A stretch of 64,000 nucleotides of DNA from Cucumis sativus (lineage: Eukaryota > Streptophyta > Magnoliopsida > Cucurbitales > Cucurbitaceae): assembly GCF_000004075.3 (NCBI RefSeq), contig NC_026655.2:18647489-18711488 (forward strand), written 5' to 3'. This document shows, in pieces, positions 11,031 through 23,200 of this stretch. Within the stretch, counting starts at the first letter, position 1; every line of letters begins with the position of its first letter. Below the pieces are notes generated by a model that saw only the letters and a program-made list of their open reading frames with translations, searched no databases and was not told the DNA's origin. Both the position numbers and the translations under genes were made by a program.

Positions 11031-13540
11031 CAGTTCTGTATGAGACATCGACAATATAGCAGGTACCTCTTTTTGTAACTCTGTTAATATTGTTCTTGTT
11101 ATTTGAGTTGGTATACGACAATGCATTGCTTGCCACCACTAGGGGATTTTCCTGGAAGTTTAATGGGATCGTCAATTTCTGGGATGAGTGACCAACTATT
11201 CCTTTGAAGTCTTCCAATTATAGGCCTTGGGCTGAAGTGGTTTTTTGTAAAAGAGAATTACAATGACTATTAATATCTGACTAGCTTGAACTTCTATTTC
11301 TTAAATAGTTAAACGGGAGGAATCTTGTTACTGAAGGTTCAGAAGGGAGAGAAAATACCGGTTTCTTTTAAGTTACTTGGGAGGGATTTTAGAGTCCAAC
11401 TCCAACACTAAGAAGTTAGTGGTATTTGCCAGCAAAATGCTCTTAAAATGGTTTTTTTCCCAGAAAGCTTTCCCATCAACTTTTTCTTGTTTGAAGCTAT
11501 CAGAAATCAAACTGTCTTTTCTGGAACTCTGGAAGTAATGCTAATAATAATCCCATTTTGCGAAATCTGATAGTTCTATTTAAACTCTATAAATTGTTTA
11601 TTGTCTTCCTTCTCTCCTTTGCCTTTCAGGAAAATTTGAATATAAGTATTTTGATATGATACATTTAATCCGTCGCATTTAACAATAATGTGTTTGACCT
11701 GCCTTTTGAAAAAATATTCTTTAATTTTCTTGATAAGAATTTCATGAGCAAGGTTAGTTTAGTACTCATCTTTTGAAAAAAAAAAAGTATTTTTAATTGA
11801 AGCAATTATTGCACGTTCGTGTTTTTTAAGTGTCTTTCATACGCTCTTGTAATTTCTCAAACCACTTTTGGTTCTCAGTGGGAAGCACTTTTAACCATCA
11901 CCTGGTCATTTTGGAAATGCACCAGCTGCTTGACTAATCCCATGGGAATATCCATCTAACTCTACAACATTTGATTATTGAGGAAAATTGTAGGATATTA
12001 AATCAACCCTTTATTTTGTCTTGTTCTTATAGTTTTTTGAGGATAAATTGTGTTAGCTTCAACTCTGCAGTTGGTTAGAGTTTAAAAACCTTTTGCAGAA
12101 GATCTGTCGAGCTATTTTACCATTTTGGAAAAGGGGAAATATGTCGGTGACTTCATATGAATGATGTATCTTCATATAGTAGATTTCAGGTCAATTTGAG
12201 TATGTTGCTGCTAACTACCATGGTTGTATAACTTGGCGAGATTTCATGCTTTAGAATTTAGGATGTGTAATATTCCAGATGCCATCATGAGCTCCAATCA
12301 GTAAATGCTGTAATGAGAACTAAAACATGAAACCGAGCCAGCTCATATTTCCTTTGAAGAAACTGCATTGTTCATCTCACCGTCTTTGAATGTCTCTTAA
12401 TAAATCCTTTCAAAGTTTTACTATTTGAGAGACTTCTGAATTGGGGTTTTGTCTTGTATGCAGTGGTTACAACAGCAGATTTAGATCTCAAAGCTCTGGA
12501 GAAATGAAGGTGTTGTTTCCAGAGGATTGAATGAGGCCATTTTTATTTTTGTTGCTATAAAAAATGTGAAAGAGGCAGCAAGAATTAGGATTTAGGGTTT
12601 GTGTCACAAATATCAATATGTATTATAGCCAGGAATTATGGTTTGTGTATTGTGTCTGTTGTTTCTCTATTGGGATTATTGGACGAATCAAAGATTGATG
12701 ATCGACGTATCAAAATCGTCTCGTTAAATATAATTTGTTTTACATGTAGAAAATCTTCCACGGACATAATTTCATTGATTCAAATTTGAAACTATTTCTC
12801 TAGACGACTGTTTTATTTGGTTTAGAGCATATTTCTACTAGTTTTAAAATAAATTTTAACGTTATTTCTAGAGATGATGTTAATAGATGGACGATTATCT
12901 AAAGAAAAAATCAGGGAGAGAACTCTTATTAGAACATCGAGTAGAGCTTTTCTTCTCGAAGAAATGTCTTGTCAGCTTTTTGGAAAATCAATCTTCAAGT
13001 ATGATCACTAAGTCAACTCATGAAAGAATGAATTGAATCAATGTATATCGAGTTGAAGAAACCATATATTGAAATTCAAAATGAATATCTTCACGATATT
13101 AAACAAATTTATACTGTACAATATAGATTTACTAAGGAATCCCCCTCTAAATTGATTGCTTCTAAATTCAATCTCGTATTACCTTCCATTTAGTGTCGCT
13201 TCCGAATTTGCATTTTTTTTTTGGTAGGTTCTCCCTGACACCCTCCCTAACTCAAGTGATCTCCTCACTCTTGCACACTATTCAGTTAATAACCTAGTGC
13301 ACAACTCTTCACAAAACCCGTAGTACAATTATATAAATCAATTTATAGAGCAAGATCAACCCTTTTAATGCACCTTCTTTTTAGAAAATCATGAAACAAT
13401 TGGACTAGTGAGACATGAGAGTCCAAAATTACTAAAAGATTGAATTTCCTAAAATCTTTCAACAAAATCAAATGTTTAAATAAATTAAGAATAAAAATTT
13501 GAATCGATTAATACTATGAGAATAGAAATAAATGATAAGA
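11031..13540. other. 3' region of syntaxin-like gene and spacer before TML
   Basis: No coding region is supported. The segment probably carries a long 3'UTR intron: the donor follows 11061 and a plausible acceptor lies at 12462, with the transcript then ending near 12600. After that comes AT-rich spacer. A telo-box-like element in reverse orientation (TTTAGGGTTT) sits at 12591-12600. Confidence 0.4.
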
Positions 13541-13579
13541 GCCTATTATGTACGTATTAGTTCAAAATTTGAATGTGGA

Positions 13580-13920
13580 TGATATATGTGTAGGGCAGCT
13601 CAAAGAAGCACACTTTGTGGGCTCTCTTGGTACGACGCTCCTCAGCCCAAACCAATTTCTATTCATTTCCATTTCCGAGTCCTCACTGACCGATCTCTCC
13701 ATCAACTGCGATCTTCCTTCTTCTGCCGGAGACATCAAAGTTTCAAAGTTTCAACAACCTTCAAGAACCCGCAATTGAAGATCATCCTTATCCAAGTATG
13801 TCCTCTAATTCATTTCTCTTTCATGTTCAACCTCTAAACCCTAGAATCACAGAATCTCAATCCCCATTGAATTGAAAGCTTTGGATCAATCACCGTCAGA
13901 TCTGAATCCACCATTTCGCC
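13580..13920 (+). promoter_or_regulatory. Promoter-proximal region and 5'UTR of TML
   Basis: The base composition changes at about 13580 from AT-rich spacer to the pyrimidine-rich, balanced sequence typical of a plant leader. It holds an AGCCCAAACC motif (about 13642) and a telo-box-like AAACCCTAG at 13836-13844, both common in promoters and leaders of housekeeping genes. A strong donor-like GTATGT at 13797 and acceptor-like TCAG near 13900 would allow a short leader intron; this is inference. Confidence 0.4.
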
Positions 13921-15858
13921 ATGTCCTGTTTAGCCCTTGCCCTGCAGCCTGCTAATGGATCTGATATCCTCCTTCAAACTCGTGAATGGTTCCCTCCTCC
14001 AAGAGCGTTAGTTGCCCTAACCTCCTTCCGCCAGACACGATTGGCCTTCGCTGCCACCAAGCATCAGAGCCACCACGCATCCACCGTCCTTGGTGATGAT
14101 TCTTCTCTCGCCGACTCTATTGCTTCTCTCGGTGATGATCCTTTGGCTGCCTCTAATGGTCAGGTTATTGTCGGTGCGGAAAGCCGTTACGGAGTTGTAT
14201 ATCGCCTTGTCAATGGCATCTATGTCCTTGGGATTACCACTGCTGATCAAGATAATTCTGTTAATGTCTTTGAATGTATCCATATTGTAAACCAAGCCGT
14301 TAGCGTCGTTGTTACGGCCTGTCGTGGTGTTGATGTCACTCCCGAGAAGCTTAGCCGGAAATACGCTGAGATTTATATGGCGTTGGATATTGTTCTTAGG
14401 GGTGTCAGCAATATTCGGCTTGCGGCAATGCTTGCTTCGATGCACGGGGATGGTCTTGCGAAAATGGTTCATTCCGCTCTTGATACGGAGAATAAGATTC
14501 GTGGTGCTGATAATTGGAATGCTATGGAGGTTCACTCGATTGACCATCAAGCCAATGTGGAGGCATTTTCGAGTGCACGATTTGAGTTACCCGCGGAGAC
14601 TCTTGAAGCTGGTGATGAAATCGCAGCAACTCTTGCTCCTGTTACTCAGAGTGTGAATGAGCAACAGGATCAGCAGCAGCAGAAGACTGAGGAGCCCGCT
14701 GCTGAACAGGATCCATTTGCGGCTAGTGACATGATTAACAAGCCTGAAGAGCTGGTGGGCGGGTTCAAGAAGACCAAGGATCCTTCGGCTACGGATTTGA
14801 CTATGGTGTTGGCGGGTCTTGAGGTTCCAACATTGCCACCTGCAGAAGCCACCCAATCAACACATATTGGCGTGGAGGGATTCGAAGGAAACTATGGTGG
14901 TATAGAATTCAGTACTGATCAGGCTACAATGGAAGAAACGTTTGAGGGCTTCAGCGATGCTTGGGGTGGAGGATTAGATCCATCTGAGTTCGTGGGTCCT
15001 GAGAAGGTTAAAAAAACAGAAGGCCTCGGTGGCTTGGAACTCTTGCAGACCGGACCTGATGGAGCGAAAGTAGCTGTTGCTGATGCTACTGGTAAAGGAA
15101 CGCCACTTGAGAATTTGGTGACTAAGACTGAAATGAAGGGACCCGAAATGTATATCATAGAACAAATTAGTGCGGAGTTCAGAGAATCGCTGTTGGCAAG
15201 AGTAGGAATGATGGGAGTTGTATATTTGAAAACTTTGCCACCCAAAACTTCGGATGATAAAGAAACAGAGTTTTCATTTCGTGTTGAGGATACTGCTTCA
15301 GTTAAGAGATTTGTTGTGCAGGGTTCTCGTGTTAGCAGTCTTGGAAACGGAATGTTTCACGTGCGTACAGCACCTTCAAATGAACCTATACCAATTATTA
15401 AGTATAGTTTGCTACCTAGATTAACCCCATTGCCTTTGAGGGTTCGTCTCATACAGCGCCATAGGGGGACTTTACTCTCTGTGATGATTCAATTCGCTGC
15501 GAACCCTGATTTGCCGCAACCTTTGACTGACGTGACTTTTACTCTAAAACTACCAGTTGATCCTTCATTGTTGCAGGTGTCTCCAAAAGCTATATTGAAT
15601 AGGTCCGAAAAAGAATTAAAATGGCATGTCCCTGAGATTTCTTTGAAGGGTTCTCCAGGTCTATTGAGAGCAAGGATGCCTGTGGATAGGAACGAGGAAG
15701 ATGAAGGAGAAGAGCTTGAAGTAGTTGGTTATGTGAAATTTTCGGTTCAGAGTTATAGATCACTATCCGGGATTTCTTTACGGCCAGCTACTGAGGGTAA
15801 AACGGACTTCTACGAGACAGATCACAAGTTTGAGTCTGGAGTTTATACGTGCAACTGA
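13921..15858 (+). CDS. TML: TPLATE complex muniscin-like protein TML
   Basis: An uninterrupted 645-codon frame. TML is the muniscin-like subunit of the eight-part TPLATE complex, the plant adaptor that starts clathrin-mediated endocytosis at the plasma membrane. The N-terminus (MSCLALALQPANG, then DILLQTREWFPPPRALVA) and residues to about 200 form the longin-like trunk, including SRYGVVYRLVNGIYVLGITTA. The linker at about 235-400 is Gln-rich and acidic with DPFAAS and DAWGGG motifs, possible docking sites for other endocytic factors. The mu-homology domain runs from about residue 408 (PEMYIIEQISAEFRESLLARVG) to the end and carries cargo or membrane contacts in relatives. I considered delta-COP, whose mu domain is related, but the start and overall plan fit TML. 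The length equals that of Arabidopsis TML as I recall it. No intron interrupts the coding region, unlike most of its neighbours. Confidence 0.93.
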   Translation: MSCLALALQPANGSDILLQTREWFPPPRALVALTSFRQTRLAFAATKHQSHHASTVLGDDSSLADSIASLGDDPLAASNGQVIVGAESRYGVVYRLVNGIYVLGITTADQDNSVNVFECIHIVNQAVSVVVTACRGVDVTPEKLSRKYAEIYMALDIVLRGVSNIRLAAMLASMHGDGLAKMVHSALDTENKIRGADNWNAMEVHSIDHQANVEAFSSARFELPAETLEAGDEIAATLAPVTQSVNEQQDQQQQKTEEPAAEQDPFAASDMINKPEELVGGFKKTKDPSATDLTMVLAGLEVPTLPPAEATQSTHIGVEGFEGNYGGIEFSTDQATMEETFEGFSDAWGGGLDPSEFVGPEKVKKTEGLGGLELLQTGPDGAKVAVADATGKGTPLENLVTKTEMKGPEMYIIEQISAEFRESLLARVGMMGVVYLKTLPPKTSDDKETEFSFRVEDTASVKRFVVQGSRVSSLGNGMFHVRTAPSNEPIPIIKYSLLPRLTPLPLRVRLIQRHRGTLLSVMIQFAANPDLPQPLTDVTFTLKLPVDPSLLQVSPKAILNRSEKELKWHVPEISLKGSPGLLRARMPVDRNEEDEGEELEVVGYVKFSVQSYRSLSGISLRPATEGKTDFYETDHKFESGVYTCN

Positions 15859-17285
15859 AGCCTCGAGGTATTTTACCTTACACATGTTTTTATATTTTCT
15901 TTTTCTTGTATTTTCAGTGAGGTATGTGTTTTAGGTTTGTTTGTACCGGCTTAGCTTGTAATTTAGATTTGGGGTTCGTGAAAGTTGTCTATCATTTTTC
16001 CATTGATTTCATTTGTGAACATATGATTTTGTTTTTTCTGATATAATATGATTGTACATTACCGAATTCTTTTGGCTTCACCAATCAACTATGCTTGATT
16101 TTTTTACAAGAAATGTATGTAGGAGGGTAGGAGCTTTTCACAAGCTGTAGAGACGTTAAATTATCGGTAATCTTTTATTGATCTCAATATGTCCTTTATT
16201 ATCTATCTGATGAAGGTTCTGAGCCTTTTGAACTATACGTTGATTGTTAGACACTAGATTTTGATCTGTAGTACCCACTAGACGTTTAAAAGATTGTACT
16301 TCTTTAATTGTGCCTCTCGGCCCTTGTTATTTTATGAAACTAACTACTTTCCTTGCGTATAATCTTTTTTGTTGGAACAAAAGACTTTGTGTCCCTCTTC
16401 TGGAGCTTGATAGCTAGATTAGATGTTCAACTGTAGCTATCCACTGAGGTCATGAAGGTCTCTTCTGTAATTCCCTCGGTGTTATTCTAATTTTGAACCC
16501 AAACCGACACCCTGAATTATTATGAAATAAGAAAAATGTAGAAGTACTAGATAATCCAAGTAAAACGAGATGCTTGGACTCTCCCCCTCTTCAGTGCCCA
16601 TCTCATTCACTCCTTCCATCTATATAACTTATAATTTGCCCAATACAAATGTACCCCTACTAATGTATACTATTCTTAATTTATCAGTATAGCATTTTGT
16701 CTCATAGCATTCCTATCATACTAAAACCCTATCGACTCTTATTTCTTCTATTGGCCAAGTCATATGTCATATAGATGATGAGTTGCAGCACTTCATTTTT
16801 TCTATTACCAATTACATTATTAAACCTTATCAACTCAATTTCTTTGATCTTATCAAATGGTAAATTTAAAGCGTGAAAGAACTGGTCTTTGCTTTTTCCT
16901 TGTACTTCTAGGTCGATTCTTTGGCGTAGAATAAAGAATTCTTGTTCATGACTCTCAGTATTTGCCTGGATTTTGCTAATCTTCAACATTCAATTATTTT
17001 TTTGTGACTATGCTATGGATCAAGTAGAAGGGTGGAAAAACAAAGTCTCAATTCTCCGATTCTACATTGGTCTGGTTTGTGGATGGTTTTGCCATTTTTT
17101 TTAGAGAAGGCAGTACCCAAAGCTTTCAGGTTTCATGTAGTTAAAATAGAGTTTCTATGTACTTTTTGACCATCCTTTTTTTTAACCTACTAATTTATAA
17201 CCACAGCGTGTTTTGTTGAACTTAGAAGAGTGTTCTGAGGTTTAAGAACTTAATTTGATATACCTTGAAAAACTATTATCATACA

Positions 17286-17455
17286 TGGGTCTAGTGATAA
17301 AAAATGAGAGTCTCAATAGATGACTTGTAGGTTATAGGTTCAATACTACCTAGAAATTAATTTTCTACAAGTCTCTTTGACGTCCAAATGTTGTAGTGTC
17401 GAGGGGGTTGTTCGGTGAGATTTGTCAAAATGCGCGTTTTGACACTTCAAAACAA
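17286..17455 (+). mobile_element. tRNA-derived SINE-like element, diverged
   Basis: The segment starts GGGTCTAGTGATAAAAAATG, resembling an RNA polymerase III A box, and has GGTTCAATACT at 17337-17347, resembling a B box, about 45 bases further on. This is the spacing seen in tRNA-derived SINEs. The tail continues with a conserved-looking GTCTCTTTGACGTCCAAATG segment and ends near a GCGCG stretch. From memory, very similar sequences are dispersed in cucurbit genomes. No poly-A tail or clear target-site duplication was found, so the ends are approximate. Confidence 0.45.
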
Positions 17456-19369
17456 ATTAACGTGCTTTTATTTATAATTAAAATCCTATTAACAATCGTC
17501 AATGAAAAATATGGGATGGGAGCATGATATATGAATGAAACGAATACTGGGAGGCACCTCTAATCTCTCCTTCAATACACCCAAGTTTAGTTTCATTATG
17601 ACTATTTTTGGTTTAATATCTATTTCATCTTTGTGAAGGCACTTCTAATCTCTCCTTTGTTTGGTGTGGCTAGCCAAATTGTTTGTAATATCCCAAGTTT
17701 AATTATAAGTTTAAGTTTCAAAACTTTCAAGTTTATGTCTTGCTGGGTTCTTGAATTTTACAAGTGTAATGTGTTTTACCCAAAGAGTCGAAGTTGAAGT
17801 CATAGTGAGTCCACAACTAAAAAAATATCATTTTATATTTTAGCTTGTTGCATCCTTAACCACAAGCTTTTACAACTCTCTGACTCTTTCCTTTCACTTA
17901 AACACCTCTTGAATATCTAATTAGATTCTTTCCATTTTCAATCAAGTGTCTAATAGATCTTTTTGGCAATTTGAATTAAAAAAATTAATCCTTCCATTAT
18001 ATATAAAATTCAACTGTACTCCTAGTAAAAATCTAAACAAATCTAAACAGTTTTAATAGGGCTGATCAAATAGGTTAATGATTTGTTTTCAGAACATATT
18101 AGACACTTAGAAGTCCCAAAAAAATCTATTAGCTGCAAAATTGAACGTCTATTTGATCATCCATCTAAAAGCACATTCTTAAGTAAGATAACAACATTGA
18201 ATCTGCACATAACTGCATAGATAAAGTACTAAAGTAAGCTATCTAAATGAATTCCTTTCCATCAAGCTGAAGCCATGATTTTATGGGCATCAATCATAAC
18301 ATTGAAGAAATGATTTATTTCGTTAAACAGCGAGGACCATAAAAATTCCTCTATACGCTTCAATCAATACATTTTAATTTCACAACTCCCATTATGCACA
18401 TAAGAAAGCTATGATGTTGTCTAGTTGACATTATACTCCGCGTGAATGAAACAAACATATTGCCAATGCCCTATAATAATAAAGTATAATCATCAATCTT
18501 CCCCCCAACATATTAAGGTTCCCCGAGGACAACTTTTTGGACATTACAAATCAAAATTATTACAACGGAATTGAGAAGCCTTCCTCAACACTACTCCATT
18601 CCATTCTTTTCATAAAAAGTACAACTAATTACCATTCCAATTCCCTTTTCTCAAACAAACACATTTTTCCTTTTCAGAATTTACAAATATTTAGATTTTA
18701 TTTGTTAGGTTAGAGATCGAAATTGTATATTTTTTTTCCTACAACTTACAATAAAGTTAGTAGATGATGAAGACCATCTACCAAAAATTTGGAGAGAGAG
18801 GACAAGTTGAATAAAACATGCCACTGTACTCCACATCCACAATGATGCAAACCATCAAAAGAATCACATTTTAAAATTTTCTTCTAAAGAAAAAATCTTC
18901 ATACTATATTAATATTATTACCTAAATGGAACGACGAATGAAAGAATAATAAATATACTTGTGTTGGATCTTTTTCAAAGGTGAAGTGCATTTACTAAGA
19001 AATACCAAACTTGAATTTTAGAAAAATTGAGAAAAATAAAAACTATATATATCACAAAAATTCTAACAATTATGATTATGATTCGTCGGGATTCTCGTGA
19101 TTCTCATTCATCTCTATGTCAATTGTCACCAACTAAATAACCCAAACTTTTTTTTTCTTTTATATATATAAAAATCAAAATAAATGCAAATAATAATAAT
19201 AATAGAAGAAGAGCGCACCATCATCAACCACGCTCCGCCACTGTACACTATCCTCCCTTGGACGTGAAGAATATTTAATATCAAATTACCAAACTAACCT
19301 TCATGAGGTACTTGAATGTCACAACATCAGCGAGGGCAATATAGTAACAATGATAATGTAACTGCCACT

Positions 19370-19386
19370 CACGTGCTATCCACGTG
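19370..19386. promoter_or_regulatory. Two G-box cores (CACGTG) one helical turn apart
   Basis: CACGTG occurs at 19370-19375 and 19381-19386, centres 11 bp apart, so both lie on one face of the DNA. They fall just after the stop codon of the minus-strand gene, in its probable 3'UTR. G-boxes bind bZIP and bHLH factors. Function here is not shown; the pair could be chance. Confidence 0.35.
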
Positions 19387-19396
19387 AAAATATACG

Positions 19397-20203
19397 TTAG
19401 GCAGTTAACGACGCCGTTACATCTACACTAGCGTGGTTCTTGCAGCTAAGCGCTCGAAGTATCCTCCAAGTCGCCTCGCCGGAGCTCCAACCGCAGTGAT
19501 ATTTACTTTTGCTTTCGTTTGTTGGAAAAAGCGTCGACGAACTCCGGCGTACTTGTCTGCTTTTAATGTCGCTAAGCTCCATCTCCGCTGGAAACTTCAC
19601 CATTCCGAACATTAACAAATACCACCGCGGCTTCGACGAGGTCCTTTTGTTCAGTGAATCAGGCTTCAGACCAGTTTTGATCGAACAATTACGATCGATT
19701 TCAGCCGTCGGTGAGAAAATCGAATTTGATTGACGATACAGCCTACGGTAATCAAGCGATCGGCTATTCCGTTTGAGATTGAATTTCGCACTGTTGGATC
19801 GAGAAACAGAGCTCTGCAATCCGGACAATGATTCTGAGCGTTTTCGAAATACAGTTTGTTTTCGACTAATCTCTTCCTTCCAGGAACTTTTATCGGCGGT
19901 AATACGCGTAGAGTGATCATTGTTGAGAGGGAGCAATCTACCGCAGAAGATCAAATCCTCTGCGGGAGAAATCTCGGAAGTGATGAGTCCAGCGGTGAAG
20001 AATTCGAAGAGATCAAGAGGTTCGGAGGAGGACCTACGTGAATTCTTGCGGAAGCTATCGGGATGAGTATGGGCGTCGGAGTTTTCTCTGTCCATGGGAA
20101 GATCGGAGAAGGAGAGAGATTCGTCGTCGGATTCAAAATCGTTATCGTCTTCGTGTTGATTGCGTTTAGAGGTTAAGGGATTGGATTCGGAGGTGTCGTC
20201 CAT
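19397..20203 (-). CDS. Plant-specific Ser-rich protein, MAKR/DUF1645-like
   Basis: A single-exon minus-strand gene of 268 residues. I chose ATG at 20203-20201 (MDDTSESNPL). The open frame continues upstream, but a TATA-like stretch (TTTATATATC on the minus strand, about 20279-20288) lies 75-85 bases before this ATG, so the upstream part is leader. Residues 1-60 are acidic and Ser-rich with SFSDLPMDRE. Residues about 68-100 carry the most distinctive block, LDLFEFFTAG followed by AEDLIFCGRLLPL, a pattern seen in plant membrane-associated kinase regulator (MAKR) and DUF1645-type proteins. The remainder is basic and Ser/Arg-rich, with several RxxS sites and a C-terminal WRILRALSCK patch. No membrane segment or enzymatic motif is visible. 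A regulatory or scaffold role is likely, but the function is unknown to me. Confidence 0.75.
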   Translation of the reverse strand: MDDTSESNPLTSKRNQHEDDNDFESDDESLSFSDLPMDRENSDAHTHPDSFRKNSRRSSSEPLDLFEFFTAGLITSEISPAEDLIFCGRLLPLNNDHSTRITADKSSWKEEISRKQTVFRKRSESLSGLQSSVSRSNSAKFNLKRNSRSLDYRRLYRQSNSIFSPTAEIDRNCSIKTGLKPDSLNKRTSSKPRWYLLMFGMVKFPAEMELSDIKSRQVRRSSSTLFPTNESKSKYHCGWSSGEATWRILRALSCKNHASVDVTASLTA

Positions 20204-20299
20204 GGAGATTGTGTGGAAGAAGGAAGATAAAAGGAAAAAGGGTGTGTTTGGAATTATGCAAATCTGTGACGATGAAAATGATATATAAATGCACAAAAT

Positions 20300-23200
20300 T
20301 TAGAGATAAAGAGAGAGAGATGATATCAATGTTTCCTTTAATGTTTGGATTTTAGTATCAAAGTTTGAACTTTTTCTTGCAGATTAATTAAGGAAAGAAA
20401 ATCTTATTTTGGAGTATAAAATATTTTAGGAAAACTTTTCTGTTTGGGGAAAATTTAATCATATGACCGTTTTTTTTATTAATATCTTACCGAAGATTGA
20501 AGATTTACTGAAGACTTAAATTTAATATAAAAAAAATTAGAAGGTAATATGGTAGAATGGACATCTTAAAGTACAAAGAGTCTCGAGTTCTAGGTAGACT
20601 AGCAAAACTATTAAATATATATATCATACGAAATATAATTAACCGTGATCAGTTGCACTTGATCTAATGCCTTATAGTCTCGAACACCATAAAACTTCTA
20701 ACACTACTAGATTTACATGTAACTACATTGAATTGTTAGAGAAAGTATATTGTAAATAGCAGTGATTGATGGCTAAACCATATACTACTTTCTTTTTAAC
20801 TTAATTGTTTGAAATGCAGTAGCTTCCATACTAGAGCAACGTGAGAATCTTTCACATAAGTTAGTTAAAAGAGCAAAACTAGATTAACAAAAGTGGCTTC
20901 GAATATCAAGACTCAAGTCCACGAGAGATTTATAATGAAAAAGACACCTGCAAGATTTGATCATCAAATAAGAAATTAGAATAATTATAAATGCAATTAC
21001 TTTTACGCTATTAAATATACACATATCATGTCTTCATCTTCAAACTTTATAAGCTATACTAGTACAAAAATTTTCAAAATAATATACAAGATCCAAAGAT
21101 TAATATAAACAAATTTATAAGACAAACAGTGGTCACATTTTATTTATAATAAAAATGATTTAAACGTTTAAAAGTTTTAGAAATAAAAAAATAAATATAT
21201 TTAAAATTTCATAACTATTAAAAAACGAAAACCCTTAAAATGATTAGTTAATTAAATATTTAAGAGAGAGTTATGATTTTATTTTTTTTAAAATTCAATT
21301 GAGTCTAATGCAAGATTTTAAAACAGAATTATAAAATCTTATCAATAAAGTATTATGTCATTCCTCCTTCAGCAAATCTCATTAGAAAAAAAAAAAGCAA
21401 ATAAAGTATCACGTCATTTCTAATTTTGTAAATCAATACTGACAAATTAAAATAATCATCAGTAAATACTCTTCTAGACAAAAAAAACATTACGAGAATG
21501 AAAAATTAAATAACTCTTTTAAAAAAGTATTATGATAAAAATATTAAAAATATTTATAAAATACAACAAAATTTAAGATTCTATCAATACATTAATAAAT
21601 CTCTATTGATTACGCCTGCTCGTATATATTATCGATACTCGACAGTTTATTTTATTTTATTTTATTTTAACAAAAAACCCTTGATTTAAATGTAGCCTTT
21701 GTAAAATAGGAAAATTAATTTAAATTAAAGAACTCATTTTTTTATAAACCGTAAAATAAAGAATTAAAAAAGGTAAAGAAATGGAAAAGGAAAGTTGAAA
21801 TTGGAGGTTACGGAAAATTGAAGTATTTTGTTTTGTTAGAAACTTGTGGTTTGAGCCAATAAAAATGTAAAGCCTTCGGCAGCGATGGCTTCCGCAAATT
21901 TAATTTCTAGAAGATGAGGGAAGAAAAGGAAGCATTTGCTTGAGGAGACAGAGACCTTAGTTTACATAAATGCAATTTGTAGAATTTTGTGCACATTTTT
22001 CTTTTCTTTTTCTCATATTGTTTATTTATTTGACCTTTTCTCTAACATTTAATTTAAGTTGTTAACTTAAACACTCTTTTATTGTTTACCATTCAAAAAT
22101 AATACTTGAATTGTATATTTAAAATTTTATTCCATTGAATATATATAGAAGTGAATCAAATAAATTTGAATATAGTATTTTGAAAATTTTAAGTTAAAGT
22201 TAAATTCAATAAAATATTATAAAAAAGGTCTTCCAAACATCATTAATATAATTATTTTTTTGTTTTTGTAGGTTATTCTTTCTCTGAATTACAAATTTAC
22301 AAAAGATCATATGTATTACTTTTCATTTAAAATTTGGCATTAACATCTTTAATATATAGTCAAACTAACCTTCCAAAAACATATTTGTCATAATATGAAG
22401 CTACCAAGAAAGATTATCTATCGTGCGCTAGTATGTTATTTCAAATATTATATTTTGTTGCTGAATATCATGAAAAATCTTGACTATGAGGATTGTAATA
22501 AATACATCATATGAATTCTTCAAATGAAATTATATTTTAAGAATAATATATACAATCATAAAATTAATATAAATTAAAAAGAAGAATAGACTGCAGATGT
22601 TGCCACATGTGTCAATGTCAGAAGTCAGAAAATAAAGGGTGATTAGTGAAACTAAAAGATGTTGACTAGGTGAGGTTGAACACATTGATTACACTTAGAA
22701 GTGTGTAATTAAATGATATTATTTTGTAAGATCAATATAGTAAATAAAAGTGTGTCACATACCAATCAACTTTCCTTTCCTTCTACTTTACATTTGTCAC
22801 CTAATAATCTCTTTCTTTTTCTTTTTTCCTTTTTCCTTTCTTTCTATCAGTATCGTAACAAATTTCTTTTTTAAATTCTTATTTATGACATCATTCTGTT
22901 GCCTTTTCTCTCTAAGAATTTACTTTATTCAAAAAGAAAGAAAAGAAAGTGAAAATTTTGCTATTTTCATTATTTTAAAATTTTAAAATGGCTATTTTTG
23001 CGTACGACCTATAATACATGTGGTTTGGAGTCAAACATGTTTAAATTTAATCTATGATAATTATTTTTTCTTCGATATTATAGCGTTTGCTTTAAACATC
23101 TGCTTTTTCAGTCAAATCACATATCATTGATATATACATATATAGCCACACTTGACCACTAGCTTTGTTTATGACAAATTTGAGTTGAGTGATTTCAGTA

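Larger units (their letters stand above)
15859..19396. other. Spacer between TML and the minus-strand Ser-rich gene
   Basis: The first 200-300 bases are the TML 3'UTR. The rest is AT-rich and holds a tRNA-derived SINE-like remnant (17286-17455) and the 3'UTR of the minus-strand gene at its right end. A minus-strand frame at 16729-16989 encodes 86 residues I do not recognise. No other gene is supported. Confidence 0.5.

Noticed and set aside
13921-15858. Coatomer delta subunit as the identity of this gene
   Set aside because: Delta-COP shares a mu-homology domain, but its N-terminus is different. The start and linker here fit TML of the TPLATE complex.
16729-16989. 86-residue minus-strand frame with a fairly normal amino-acid mix
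   Set aside because: No family recognised, no promoter or splice context seen, and it lies in the spacer beyond TML. It could be a transposon fragment.
18262-18363. Minus-strand micro-frame ending INHFFNVMIDAHKIMASA
   Set aside because: About 34 residues, no start codon, and no partner exons could be joined upstream. Probably chance.
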